A stretch of 64,000 nt of DNA, from the NCBI GenBank assembly GCA_040081715.1, contig JBEBFY010000015.1, positions 1 through 64,000 on the forward strand. The letters run 5' to 3'. The translations under genes and the position numbers were made by a program. This DNA is from CANKJK01 sp040081715. Lineage in GTDB: Bacteria; Acidobacteriota; Vicinamibacteria; Vicinamibacterales; UBA2999. Positions 7,814-15,304 of this stretch are shown here, piece by piece (positions within the stretch are counted from its first letter, which is position 1; every line of letters begins with the position of its first letter). The notes beneath the pieces were generated by a model. It ran no database searches, was not told where the DNA came from, and saw only the letters and a program-made list of their open reading frames with translations.

Positions 7814-10144
7814 ATGGCACGCGCCACTGTGTGGACGCGCGCGGTCATGGGGCTGAGTGTCCTCTATCTGGCGGCGCACCTGCTGCAGCTCGCCCCGGAC
7901 CTGGGCGACATCGATTCCATCAACTTCGCCCTCGGCCTGCGGCACTTCGACCCAGCCGCGCACAGGCCGCACCCGCCGGGCTATCCCGTCTACATGGTTC
8001 TGGGCCGGCTGAGCGTCGCCATCCTCGGACTACTGACGCCGAACGTGAGGCAGACGGTGCTCGAGGCTCGCGCCCTCGCCGTGTGGTCCGCGCTTGGCGG
8101 TGCCGTGGCGCTGGTCGCGGCTGCCCGGCTCTGGCTGGAGCTGCAGCGTGTGACGGTCGCGGCGGCCCACCGGCGTTCCGCCGAGGGTGCGCTGTGGAGC
8201 ACCGTGCTGTTGATGGCCAATGCGCTCTTCTGGGTATCCGGGTCGCGGCCGATGAGCGACATGCCCGGGCTGGCCGCGGCCATGGCCGCGCAGGCGATGC
8301 TGCTGGCGTCGCTGCCGGATCGCGAGGGGCGAAGCGGGCACCGGAAGGCGCTCCTGGCGGGGGCACTGCTGAGCGGCCTGGCCATCGGACTTCGGATGCA
8401 GACGCTCTGGCTGACCGCCCCCCTCCTGCTCACGGTGTTGATGCTCCAGCCACGGGACGCCCGTGTGCGGAGCGCCGTGCGGGCGATGGGGATGGCAGTA
8501 CTCGGCTCGCTCGCCTGGGCCGTGCCGCTCGTGGTCGCCACCGGAGGCCTCGGCGCCTACCTTGCGGCCCTGGGGTCCCAGGCGGTCGACGACTTTGCCT
8601 TCGTCGACATGGTCTACACCAACCCGACCCTGAAGGCGTTGGTGCGGGCGCTCTACCGCACCTTCGTACTGCCGTGGGGTGTTGACCTTCGCGCTCCCGC
8701 CACGGAAGCCGTGGTGAAGGTCTTCGTGCAGGGCATGCTCGTGATGGCCGTGGCGGGCGCCGGGCGTTTGCTGGTGACGAACCGGCGGCAACTGGCGCTG
8801 CTGGCTGTCACGTTCGTCCCCTACCTCGCGTTCCACCTGCTGCTGCAGGAAACCATCACGGTGCGGTACGCGCTGCCGGCTGTTCCGCTTGTGGCGTTGC
8901 TGGCGGCGGAAGGGGCTGGTCTGCTGGGGCGAGCAGGGCGAGGGCTTGTGCTGGCGGGCGCGGCCGCTGCGATGGCGACGAGCGTGCCGCATACGATGGC
9001 CTACGCCGCGGTGGGCAACGGCGCCTCGCAGGCCATGCGGGCGATCGCGGAACGGGCCCCGCATGACCGGCCGGCTTTCCTGGCCACCCACGTGGCCCTC
9101 GCGAGGTCCGCTGAGGCGGCGGCGGTGCCGGGTCTTGAGCTGCGCCCACCCCGCGTGTCGGGTAACTGGCTGGCACTGATGGACTACTGGGGCGGTGGTG
9201 GTGTCCGCCCGGTGTGGTTCCTGGCTGACCCCACGCGGTTCGATCTGGACTCGATTGACCCCGTCGCGCGGCTCGACGTCAGCCGCTTCGGCGCGCAGAC
9301 GTCTGGGTATCCAGAACTGTCCGGGTCGCGGCCGTCCAACGCCGACTGGTATCGCCTCATGCCGCCCCGCTGGGTGGTCGGGGAGGGATGGGCCCTCTCA
9401 CCAGAGACCGGGGGCGTCACGGCCTCCACCAACACTGGTCCCCATGTGCGCCCGATCCGTGCGCTCGTGCGTCGCGACCTTGCGCCCGCACGCCTCTCCG
9501 TCGGTGGCCGGTCCCTCGCCGTCGCTGATGCGGGAGACGTCACGCTCACGCTGGCGATCGACGGGCGCGTGGTGGACACGTGGCCGCTGACGGCTGGGCA
9601 GCTCACCTTCCTTCGATTCGTGGACCTTCCCGCTGGGAGCCTGAGCGGCGGGGACCCCTACGCCACGGTCTCCGTGGCCGCCGCACCCGCGGCGGGCCGT
9701 CCACCCGTGCCGATTGCGATCACGCAGTTTTCCGCCGTGCCGGTCACGGACTTGTCCTGGGGGCTGGCCGATGGCTGGCAGGACGATGAGGTCGAGCGCA
9801 GCACGGCCTCCCGCTTCCGCTGGTCCAGCGGTCGTGCGGCCATCGAGGTGCGGGGGGCCGTCCGCGGAGTGCGGGTCGTGATCGCGGGCGAGTCGCCCCT
9901 TCGCAACTTCGACACCGCCCCGGAGGTGCGGCTGCTGGCCGGTGGACAGGTGATCGCGTCTCTGGTGCCCACGGGGGACTTCACGCTGGAAGCCCGCGTG
10001 TCCGCCGCCACGCTTGAGGCCGCGGGCGGCCGCCTCGAATTGACGACGTCCCGGACGTTCACGCCGTCCGAGCGTGGAGCATCGCCCGACCGGCGCCGTC
10101 TGGGTCTTCGGATCCTCCGTGTCGAACTGCAGCCGGAGCCCTGA
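7814..10144 (+). CDS. Multi-pass membrane protein, GT-C glycosyltransferase-like, with C-terminal soluble domain
   Basis: A 776-residue protein. The N-terminal ~430 residues hold about ten hydrophobic helices. The first extracytoplasmic loop carries acidic residues (LGDIDSINFAL) and HPPGYPVYM, which fits GT-C polyprenyl-phosphate-sugar transferases or DUF2723-type proteins. Residues ~500-776 are soluble and beta-rich, without a motif I can name. The ATG is 3 nt after the larE stop. It probably transfers a sugar to an extracytoplasmic acceptor, but donor and acceptor are unknown. Confidence 0.7.
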   Translation: MARATVWTRAVMGLSVLYLAAHLLQLAPDLGDIDSINFALGLRHFDPAAHRPHPPGYPVYMVLGRLSVAILGLLTPNVRQTVLEARALAVWSALGGAVALVAAARLWLELQRVTVAAAHRRSAEGALWSTVLLMANALFWVSGSRPMSDMPGLAAAMAAQAMLLASLPDREGRSGHRKALLAGALLSGLAIGLRMQTLWLTAPLLLTVLMLQPRDARVRSAVRAMGMAVLGSLAWAVPLVVATGGLGAYLAALGSQAVDDFAFVDMVYTNPTLKALVRALYRTFVLPWGVDLRAPATEAVVKVFVQGMLVMAVAGAGRLLVTNRRQLALLAVTFVPYLAFHLLLQETITVRYALPAVPLVALLAAEGAGLLGRAGRGLVLAGAAAAMATSVPHTMAYAAVGNGASQAMRAIAERAPHDRPAFLATHVALARSAEAAAVPGLELRPPRVSGNWLALMDYWGGGGVRPVWFLADPTRFDLDSIDPVARLDVSRFGAQTSGYPELSGSRPSNADWYRLMPPRWVVGEGWALSPETGGVTASTNTGPHVRPIRALVRRDLAPARLSVGGRSLAVADAGDVTLTLAIDGRVVDTWPLTAGQLTFLRFVDLPAGSLSGGDPYATVSVAAAPAAGRPPVPIAITQFSAVPVTDLSWGLADGWQDDEVERSTASRFRWSSGRAAIEVRGAVRGVRVVIAGESPLRNFDTAPEVRLLAGGQVIASLVPTGDFTLEARVSAATLEAAGGRLELTTSRTFTPSERGASPDRRRLGLRILRVELQPEP

Positions 10145-10213
10145 CACCGCCTCGCACCGCCTCATATTTGTCTCCCGGTGGGTGCACCCTGCCCCGAATC
10201 CCGCGTTCCCGCA

Positions 10214-10242
10214 TTGACACGGCCAATCGCCCGCTTTAAGCT
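10214..10242 (+). promoter_or_regulatory. Sigma70-type promoter of pal, probably leaderless
   Basis: TTGACA at 10214-10219, a 17-nt spacer and TAAGCT at 10237-10242. Only 8 nt separate the -10 box from the pal ATG, and no Shine-Dalgarno is present, so transcription would start at or within 1-2 nt of the start codon. Confidence 0.6.
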
Positions 10243-10250
10243 CACGGGCC

Positions 10251-10829
10251 ATGACGCTTCGCCGCTCCCTTTGTTACGCCGCTATCGCTGCCATCCTTGT
10301 CATCGGCCTGGAAGCCTGCGCCAAGAAGGTGCCGCCACCAGCGCCACCGCCACCGCCACCGCCGCGGCCGGCTGCACCGCCGCCCCCGCCACCGGTGCCG
10401 AAGCCGCCGCCACCGGCGCCGCCACCGGCGCCGAAGCCGCTGACGGAGGATGAAATCTGGAGCCGCAAGTCATTGAACGATCTGAACAGTGAAAGGCCGC
10501 TGGCCGACGTGTTCTTCGACTACGACAGTTCGGCGATCCGCGAAGACGCCAAGGCCCCGTTGCAGCGCGCCGCTGACTACCTGAAGAGGTGGCCGTCCAC
10601 GCGCGTGTCCGTCGAGGGGCACTGCGACGCGCGAGGCACCAGCGAGTACAACCTGGCACTCGGGGAACGCCGGGCGCAGGCCATGAAGGACTATCTGACT
10701 AGTCTGGGTGTGCCGGCGGACCGCCTCCAGCAGGTCAGCAAGGGCGAGGAAAGCCCGGTCTGCACCGAGGAAGAAGAGGCGTGCTTCTCGCGCAACCGGC
10801 GGGGCGCGTTCCTCTTCACCGCCAAGTAA
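10251..10829 (+). CDS. pal: Peptidoglycan-associated lipoprotein, OmpA family
   Basis: A 192-residue outer-membrane lipoprotein. The signal sequence ends in lipobox LEAC (Cys23), followed by an extreme Pro/Ala linker at about residues 27-63 and an OmpA-like peptidoglycan-binding domain (VFFDYDSSAIRE to the end) with conserved EGHCDARGTSEYN and RNRRGAF. Pal tethers the outer membrane to the cell wall and normally works with TolB and TolA, which are not in the window. The proline linker is longer than in Proteobacterial Pal. ATG 10251 is the only sensible start before the signal peptide. Confidence 0.93.
   Translation: MTLRRSLCYAAIAAILVIGLEACAKKVPPPAPPPPPPPRPAAPPPPPPVPKPPPPAPPPAPKPLTEDEIWSRKSLNDLNSERPLADVFFDYDSSAIREDAKAPLQRAADYLKRWPSTRVSVEGHCDARGTSEYNLALGERRAQAMKDYLTSLGVPADRLQQVSKGEESPVCTEEEEACFSRNRRGAFLFTAK
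10324..10440 (+). repeat. Low-complexity CCG/CCA-rich coding repeat
   Basis: A run of degenerate ccgccaccg-type units inside pal encodes the proline-rich linker. It is imperfect and in frame; copy-number slippage could change linker length. Confidence 0.6.
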
Positions 10830-10843
10830 GTCGAACGTTCGAA

Positions 10844-10875
10844 CCACGGTCCGGGGTTGTGACCCCGGGCCGTGG
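10844..10875. terminator. Strong hairpin between convergent genes
   Basis: Arms 10844-10857 and 10862-10875 form a 14-bp stem (one G-U wobble) with loop TGTG, placed between the convergent ends of pal and the glutaredoxin-like gene. There is no clear T-tract on either side, so it may be a bidirectional terminator or a 3'-end stabiliser. Confidence 0.55.
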
Positions 10876-10882
10876 ACTCCCT

Positions 10883-11146
10883 TCAGGCCGTCGCGCGCGC
10901 CCGCAGCGTGCGTTCCAGGACTGCCTCCTCGATCCGGTACTTCGCCACCTTCCCGCCATTCACCAGCAGCACGGGAATCTCGAGCCCGTAGCGCTCCGTC
11001 AGTGCGGGGTCATCGTCGATGTTGATGATCTCCAGGCTGAGGGGCACGCGTGCGGCGACGAGATCAACCACGGCCTTCATCTCGTCGCAGAGGTGGCACC
11101 CCGGCCGCGAGTAGAGCGTCAGGTGGGACAGCGTCAGTTGGGGCAT
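10883..11146 (-). CDS. Glutaredoxin-like (DUF836-type) thiol protein
   Basis: An 87-residue thioredoxin-fold protein with active-site motif CHLC (SRPGCHLCDEM, residues 14-24) and the cis-Pro region IPVLLVNG. Its size and motif match glutaredoxin-like DUF836 proteins. The start MPQLTL at 11146 lies 13 nt downstream of the pyrF stop; longer in-frame starts would overlap pyrF and add no domain. As the last gene of the pyrK-pyrD-pyrF operon it might act as a general thiol reductant; a direct role in pyrimidine synthesis is not shown. Confidence 0.8.
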   Translation of the reverse strand: MPQLTLSHLTLYSRPGCHLCDEMKAVVDLVAARVPLSLEIINIDDDPALTERYGLEIPVLLVNGGKVAKYRIEEAVLERTLRARATA

Positions 11147-11159
11147 GGGCGCGGGCCGG

Positions 11160-11873
11160 TCAGGCGCCGGCAAGTTCCCGGGTGATGGCCTCCGCGGCCG
11201 CTCTCGGATCGGCAGCTCCGATGATGGGACGGCCCACGACGAGGTAGCTCGAGCCCGCACGGATGGCGTCGGCAGGTGTCATCGTGCGGTGCTGGTCGTC
11301 CGTGCTGGTGCCGGCCGAGGCGCCGCGGATGCCCGGTGTGACGACCACGAAGTCCGGTCCGCACGCCGTGCGGATCGCCGGTGTTTCCAGCGGTGAGGCC
11401 ACCACGCCGTCCATGCCGGCTTCCTTCGCCATGCGCGCCAGTGCTTCCACCTGCGCATCGAGCGGACGCGTGACGCCGACGCTGGCCAGCGTCGGCTCGT
11501 CCATGCTCGTGAGCACGGTCACTGCGATGAGGAGCGGCGCCGGACGGCCGAGTTTCGCTGCTGCTTCGCGGCCCGCCCTCGCGGCGGCCTGCATCATCGG
11601 CACACCACCCGAAGCGTGCACGTTCACCATCCAGGCCCCGGTACCGACGGCCGATTCCACCGCCTGCGCCACCGTGTTGGGGATGTCGTGGAACTTGAGG
11701 TCCAGGAACACGCGCTCGCCCCGTTCGACCAGGCGCTTCACCAGGTCCGGGCCTTCGAGCGTAAAGAGCCGGCTGCCGATCTTGAAGGCACCCACCACGC
11801 CATGGAGCGCGTCGGCGAGGGCCAGCGCACGGCTGCCGCTCTCTACGTCGAGCGCGACGATCACCGGATGCAT
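11160..11873 (-). CDS. pyrF: Orotidine 5'-phosphate decarboxylase
   Basis: A 237-residue TIM-barrel enzyme converting OMP to UMP, the last step of the pathway. The catalytic Asp-Lys-Asp motif is in LDLKFHDIPNT (near residue 60), and the phosphate-gripper end VVGRPI is near residue 215. ATG 11873 overlaps the last base of the pyrD stop (TGATG), giving coupling. It is an ordinary group I PyrF of normal length. Confidence 0.96.
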   Translation of the reverse strand: MHPVIVALDVESGSRALALADALHGVVGAFKIGSRLFTLEGPDLVKRLVERGERVFLDLKFHDIPNTVAQAVESAVGTGAWMVNVHASGGVPMMQAAARAGREAAAKLGRPAPLLIAVTVLTSMDEPTLASVGVTRPLDAQVEALARMAKEAGMDGVVASPLETPAIRTACGPDFVVVTPGIRGASAGTSTDDQHRTMTPADAIRAGSSYLVVGRPIIGAADPRAAAEAITRELAGA

Positions 11874-12808
11874 CAGTGCCCACCCTTGGAGAAATCGACG
11901 GTGCCCACCAGGTCCGTCACGCGGGCGACGTTGTGGCGGGTCAGGTAGTCGGTCAGCCCGGTGACGAGCTTGGTCCAGATGAACGGGTCCACGAAATTGG
12001 CCGTGCCCACCTGCACCGCCGTCGCGCCCGCGATGAGAAACTCCAGCACGTCTCGCGCCGAGGCGACGCCGCCCATGCCGATGACCGGGATCTTCACCGA
12101 CTGTGCACACTCGTAGACCATGCGCACCGCGATCGGCCGGATGGCCGGGCCGGAGAGTCCCCCCATGCCGTTGGAAATAGCGGGCCGCCGTGTTTCCACG
12201 TCGAGGACCATCGCCAGGAACGTGTTGACTAGCGACACCGCATCCGCGCCTGCCTCCTCGGAGGCCTTCGCGAACGACGCGGGGTCGGTCACATTCGGTG
12301 TGAGCTTGGGGATGATGGGCAGGTGCGTGGCCTTGCGCACCGCGCTCACCACGTCGAAGGTGCCGCCCAGGCTGCACCCGAACTGAATGCCGCCCTCCTT
12401 GATATTGGGGCAGGAGATGTTGATCTCGATGGCGGCCACGCCCTCGGCCTGCGAAAGCGCCAGCGCCACCTCGGCGTACTCGCCGATCGACGTGCCGCAG
12501 ATGTTCACGATGGTCGTGGCCCCGGTCCTCCGGAGGTCCGGCAGCCGCTCGCTGATGAACCGGTGCACGCCGATGCCCTGAAGGCCGATGGCGTTGAGCA
12601 TGCCGGAGGGCGTTTCCACGATGCGTTCCGGCGGATGGCCTTCGCGCGCCTTGAGGAACAGGCCCTTGGTGACGAATCCACCGAGGGTCGTCAGGTCGAT
12701 CGCCCCGGCGTACTCCAGCCCGTAACCGAAGCAGCCGCTGGCCGCGATGAGCGGGTTGGCCAGCCGGAGCGAGCCGATCTGGACGGAGAGGTCGGGCGTC
12801 AGTCCCAT
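11873..12808 (-). CDS. pyrD: Dihydroorotate dehydrogenase, class 1B catalytic subunit
   Basis: A 311-residue FMN enzyme oxidising dihydroorotate to orotate. The motif EINISCPN holds the catalytic Cys expected for class 1 enzymes (class 2 enzymes use Ser), and IGMGGVASARD and VQVGTANF are FMN-binding loops. No membrane-anchor helix is seen. It overlaps pyrK by 10 nt, and presence of the PyrK partner shows the NAD-linked class 1B heterotetramer. Confidence 0.96.
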   Translation of the reverse strand: MGLTPDLSVQIGSLRLANPLIAASGCFGYGLEYAGAIDLTTLGGFVTKGLFLKAREGHPPERIVETPSGMLNAIGLQGIGVHRFISERLPDLRRTGATTIVNICGTSIGEYAEVALALSQAEGVAAIEINISCPNIKEGGIQFGCSLGGTFDVVSAVRKATHLPIIPKLTPNVTDPASFAKASEEAGADAVSLVNTFLAMVLDVETRRPAISNGMGGLSGPAIRPIAVRMVYECAQSVKIPVIGMGGVASARDVLEFLIAGATAVQVGTANFVDPFIWTKLVTGLTDYLTRHNVARVTDLVGTVDFSKGGH

Positions 12809-13608
12809 ACGATCTCCGCACCGTCGAACACCGGGCCGCTGATGCAGGAGCGCACGAAGTGCTGTCCGCCCGTGCCGTCCTTGAGGGGCACGACGCAGCT
12901 GTAGCAGCCACCCATGCCGCAGCCCATCACCCGCTCCACCGACACTTCGCAGCGCCGCCCGTAGCGCGTGGCCAGGTTCGCCACCGCTTCGAGCATCGGC
13001 TCGGGTCCGCAGGCGTACAGCGTGACCGCCCTTCCTTCGGCTGCCCGCAGTTCGCGTTCAAGGGGCACGGTGATGCGGCCCGTGTCTCCCACGCTGCCGT
13101 CTTCCGTGGCGAGCGCCAGCCGCGCGCCCCGGCTGCTGAACCAGTCGAGGTAGAAGAGGTCGGCCGACGAGCGGGCGCCGTAGAACAGCACCGAGGCTGT
13201 GCGCCGGGCGTTCAGCGCCTCGAGCGTGGTGGCAAACGGCGCGAGGCCCACGCCACCGGCCACCATCCAGGCCTCGGCGGGCGGATCCACCAGGTTGAAC
13301 GGCTGGCCGAGCGGCCCCAGGCAGTCGATGGTGTCGCCCTCGGCGGCGTCGTGGAGCAGTTGCGTGGTGACGCCGATGCGCTTGCTGAGGATCGTGATCC
13401 CGATGGGCGTGCCCGTGCCGTCGCGCAGCACTTCAAACACCGAGAACGGACGCCGGAGCAGGGGATCGGTGCCGCGGCCCGGCTTCACCATGACGAACTG
13501 GCCGGGCTGGCAGCTGGCGGCGATCTCGGGCGCGGCCAGGCTGAGCACGTTGTAGTCGGGTGAGAGGAGCGCGTTGCCGATGACGCGCGCCCGGATATCG
13601 ACGGGCAT
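12799..13608 (-). CDS. pyrK: Dihydroorotate dehydrogenase electron-transfer subunit
   Basis: A 269-residue ferredoxin-reductase-type protein passing electrons from PyrD to NAD+. It shows an FAD motif RRPFSVFEV near residue 60, an NAD-binding segment WMVAGGVGLAPF, and a C-terminal [2Fe-2S] site CGMGGCYSC with the fourth Cys in FVRSC. ATG 13608 is chosen over an in-frame start 15 codons earlier because a TATACT box ends 9 nt upstream, which would exclude the longer start from the mRNA. It is the first gene of pyrK-pyrD-pyrF-glutaredoxin. Confidence 0.94.
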   Translation of the reverse strand: MPVDIRARVIGNALLSPDYNVLSLAAPEIAASCQPGQFVMVKPGRGTDPLLRRPFSVFEVLRDGTGTPIGITILSKRIGVTTQLLHDAAEGDTIDCLGPLGQPFNLVDPPAEAWMVAGGVGLAPFATTLEALNARRTASVLFYGARSSADLFYLDWFSSRGARLALATEDGSVGDTGRITVPLERELRAAEGRAVTLYACGPEPMLEAVANLATRYGRRCEVSVERVMGCGMGGCYSCVVPLKDGTGGQHFVRSCISGPVFDGAEIVWD

Positions 13609-13617
13609 TCGCCTGCG

Positions 13618-13623
13618 AGTATA
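13618..13623 (-). promoter_or_regulatory. -10 box of the pyrKDF operon (candidate leaderless)
   Basis: On the minus strand TATACT lies 9 nt before the pyrK ATG. No -35 consensus and no Shine-Dalgarno are seen. Transcription starting 7-9 nt downstream would make the mRNA leaderless or nearly so. Confidence 0.5.
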
Positions 13624-13638
13624 TCGAAGGGAGGTTCC

Positions 13639-13647
13639 TGCTATACT
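13639..13647 (+). promoter_or_regulatory. Extended -10 promoter of pyrR-pyrB-pyrC
   Basis: TGC-TATACT (extended -10) at 13639-13647. The predicted start near 13654 falls immediately before the PyrR hairpin at 13656, as expected for a leader-regulated transcript. A good -35 is not seen. It is arranged back-to-back with the pyrK -10 box 18 nt away. Confidence 0.55.
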
Positions 13648-13655
13648 CCGCACGA

Positions 13656-13689
13656 CTCTTTAACGGTGGTCCCGCGAGATCGCCAAGAG
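13656..13689 (+). promoter_or_regulatory. PyrR-binding RNA element in the pyrR leader
   Basis: Outer arms CTCTT (13656-13660) and AAGAG (13685-13689) and an inner stem GGTG/CGCC enclose the loop core TCCCGCGAG (13670-13678), which matches the PyrR recognition core UCCNGNGAG exactly. The layout, including TTTAAC after the first arm, is like actinobacterial PyrR leaders that block translation. The 3' arm AAGAGG is also the Shine-Dalgarno of the leader ORF at 13696. UMP/UTP-bound PyrR should stabilise this hairpin and repress. Confidence 0.8.
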
Positions 13690-13695
13690 GTGCAG

Positions 13696-13785
13696 ATGCC
13701 AGACCCACGTCCTGCCGACCGGCTCGACCTCCCGCGCACGTCCATCTATTCCCGTTTCCGGCCCGAGGTGTGCCCATGCCGATAG
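13696..13785 (+). CDS. 29-codon leader ORF overlapping pyrR
   Basis: The ATG at 13696 lies 5 nt after AAGAGG, the 3' arm of the PyrR hairpin. The frame is open for 29 codons, starting MPDPRPADRL, and ends at TAG 13783-13785, 10 nt inside pyrR in another frame. The peptide is Pro/Arg-rich with no recognised motif. Its position suggests that it couples pyrR translation to a ribosome-binding site the hairpin can mask. It may have no function as a peptide. Confidence 0.55.
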   Translation: MPDPRPADRLDLPRTSIYSRFRPEVCPCR

Positions 13786-14315
13786 TCATGGACGCGGACC
13801 GCATCAGCCGCGCACTCACCCGCATTGCCCACGAGATCGTGGAGCGCAATAAGACCCTGGAAGGCCTCGCTCTGGTTGGCATCCGCTCGCGGGGCGAGCA
13901 CCTGGCTCGCCGCATCGCACAGGCCCTGAAGGACATCACCGGGCAGGACGTGCCAACCGGATCGCTCGACATCACGCTCTACCGCGACGACCTCATGCGC
14001 CTCACCGTAGGGCCGCAGCCGCTCGTCCGGCTCACCGAGATTCCCTTCTCGATTGACGACCGGCGGATCCTGCTCGTGGACGACGTGCTCTACACCGGGC
14101 GCACCATCCGCGCCGCGCTCGATGCGCTCATCGACTTCGGCCGGCCCAGGGTTATCCAGCTCGTGGTGCTCGTGGATCGCGGTCACAGGGAGCTACCCAT
14201 CAAGGCCGACTACGTGGGCAAGAACATCCCGACGGCGGCCAGCGAGAGCGTGCAGGTGCGGCTGGTGGAAACCGACGGCCGCGACGACGTCACCGTGGAG
14301 CGGGAGGACGCGTGA
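13776..14315 (+). CDS. pyrR: Bifunctional pyr operon regulator / uracil phosphoribosyltransferase
   Basis: A 179-residue PRTase-fold protein. The PRPP motif ILLVDDVLYTGRT is near residue 95, and the Arg-rich surface around GIRSRGEHLARRI is typical of PyrR RNA binding. By family knowledge it senses UMP/UTP and binds pyr leader RNA, and it may have weak uracil phosphoribosyltransferase activity. ATG 13776 has GAGG 7 nt upstream; an in-frame GTG 6 nt earlier is less likely. It is followed by pyrB with a 4-nt GTGA overlap. Confidence 0.94.
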   Translation: MPIVMDADRISRALTRIAHEIVERNKTLEGLALVGIRSRGEHLARRIAQALKDITGQDVPTGSLDITLYRDDLMRLTVGPQPLVRLTEIPFSIDDRRILLVDDVLYTGRTIRAALDALIDFGRPRVIQLVVLVDRGHRELPIKADYVGKNIPTAASESVQVRLVETDGRDDVTVEREDA

Positions 14316-15304
14316 CGATCCCGCCCCCGACGACGTCGGCTCAGCCAGAGCCGCAGGCCGCCACCGCGCTCCGGCACAAGGATCTGCTCGGGATCGCGGA
14401 CCTGACGCCCGAGGAGATTCAGCTCATCCTCAACACCGCCGAGGCGATGAAGGAGATCGGCCTGCGCACCATCAAGAAGGTGCCAGCCCTGCGCGGCAAG
14501 ACCGTGGTGAACCTCTTCTTCGAGCCGAGCACGCGGACGCGGACCTCGTTCGAGATTGCCGAGAAGCGGCTGAGCGCCGACACGCTCAACATCGCCATCG
14601 CGTCGTCCAGCGTGGTGAAGGGCGAAACGCTTGCGGACACCGCGCTCACGCTCGAAGCGATGAACCCAGACATGATCGTGCTGCGGCACTCGTCCTCCGG
14701 GGCCGGGCATCTGCTTTCACGCATCTGCAAGTCGTCCATCATCAACGCGGGCGACGGCACGCACGAGCATCCGACACAGGCGCTGCTCGATGCCTACACG
14801 ATTCGCGGCAGGAAGGGCCGGATTGCGGGCCTGAAGGTGGCGATCGTCGGCGACTTGCTGCACAGCCGCGTGCTCCGCTCCAACGTGCACTTGCTGACGC
14901 GCCTCGGCGCGGAGGTGTGGGTGTGCGGCCCGCCCACACTGATTCCCGTGGGTATCGCGAGCCTCGGCGTGAAGGTGACGCACCGCGTGGATGAAGCGGT
15001 GGAGGGCGCGGACGTCATCATGCTGCTCCGCATCCAGCTCGAGCGGATGCAGGGCGCCTACTTTCCGTCGCTGCGCGAGTACTTTTCCGTGTTCGGCATG
15101 ACCGAGGCCCGCGTGCGTCTCGCAAAGGACGACGTGATCATCATGCACCCCGGGCCGATGAACCGCGGCGTGGAGATCGCGTCGGAAGTGGCCGACGGCC
15201 CGTTCTCGGTGATTCTCGATCAGGTGGCCAACGGCGTTGCCGTCCGGATGGCCGTGCTGTACCTGCTGGCCGGCGGAGTGGAGCAGCATGAAGAGGCTTC
15301 TTAG
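14312..15304 (+). CDS. pyrB: Aspartate carbamoyltransferase catalytic subunit
   Basis: A 330-residue enzyme joining carbamoyl phosphate and aspartate. The carbamoyl-phosphate site is FFEPSTRTRTSFE (near residue 70), and HPTQALLDA and MHPGPMNRG are conserved substrate loops. The N-terminal ~25 residues, Pro/Ala-rich, are extra. The GTG start overlaps the pyrR stop (GTGA). No pyrI regulatory subunit is present; the dihydroorotase gene follows directly, a typical arrangement for ATC-DHO complexes. Confidence 0.96.
   Translation: MTIPPPTTSAQPEPQAATALRHKDLLGIADLTPEEIQLILNTAEAMKEIGLRTIKKVPALRGKTVVNLFFEPSTRTRTSFEIAEKRLSADTLNIAIASSSVVKGETLADTALTLEAMNPDMIVLRHSSSGAGHLLSRICKSSIINAGDGTHEHPTQALLDAYTIRGRKGRIAGLKVAIVGDLLHSRVLRSNVHLLTRLGAEVWVCGPPTLIPVGIASLGVKVTHRVDEAVEGADVIMLLRIQLERMQGAYFPSLREYFSVFGMTEARVRLAKDDVIIMHPGPMNRGVEIASEVADGPFSVILDQVANGVAVRMAVLYLLAGGVEQHEEAS

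Noticed and set aside
10324..10440. Repetitive CCG/CCA tract as a CRISPR or tandem-repeat locus
   Set aside because: It is an in-frame Pro-rich linker of Pal with degenerate units and no spacers.
10831..10842. TCGAACGTTCGA perfect palindrome as an operator
   Set aside because: It lies between two convergent 3' ends, away from any promoter, beside a strong hairpin; no regulatory role is evident.
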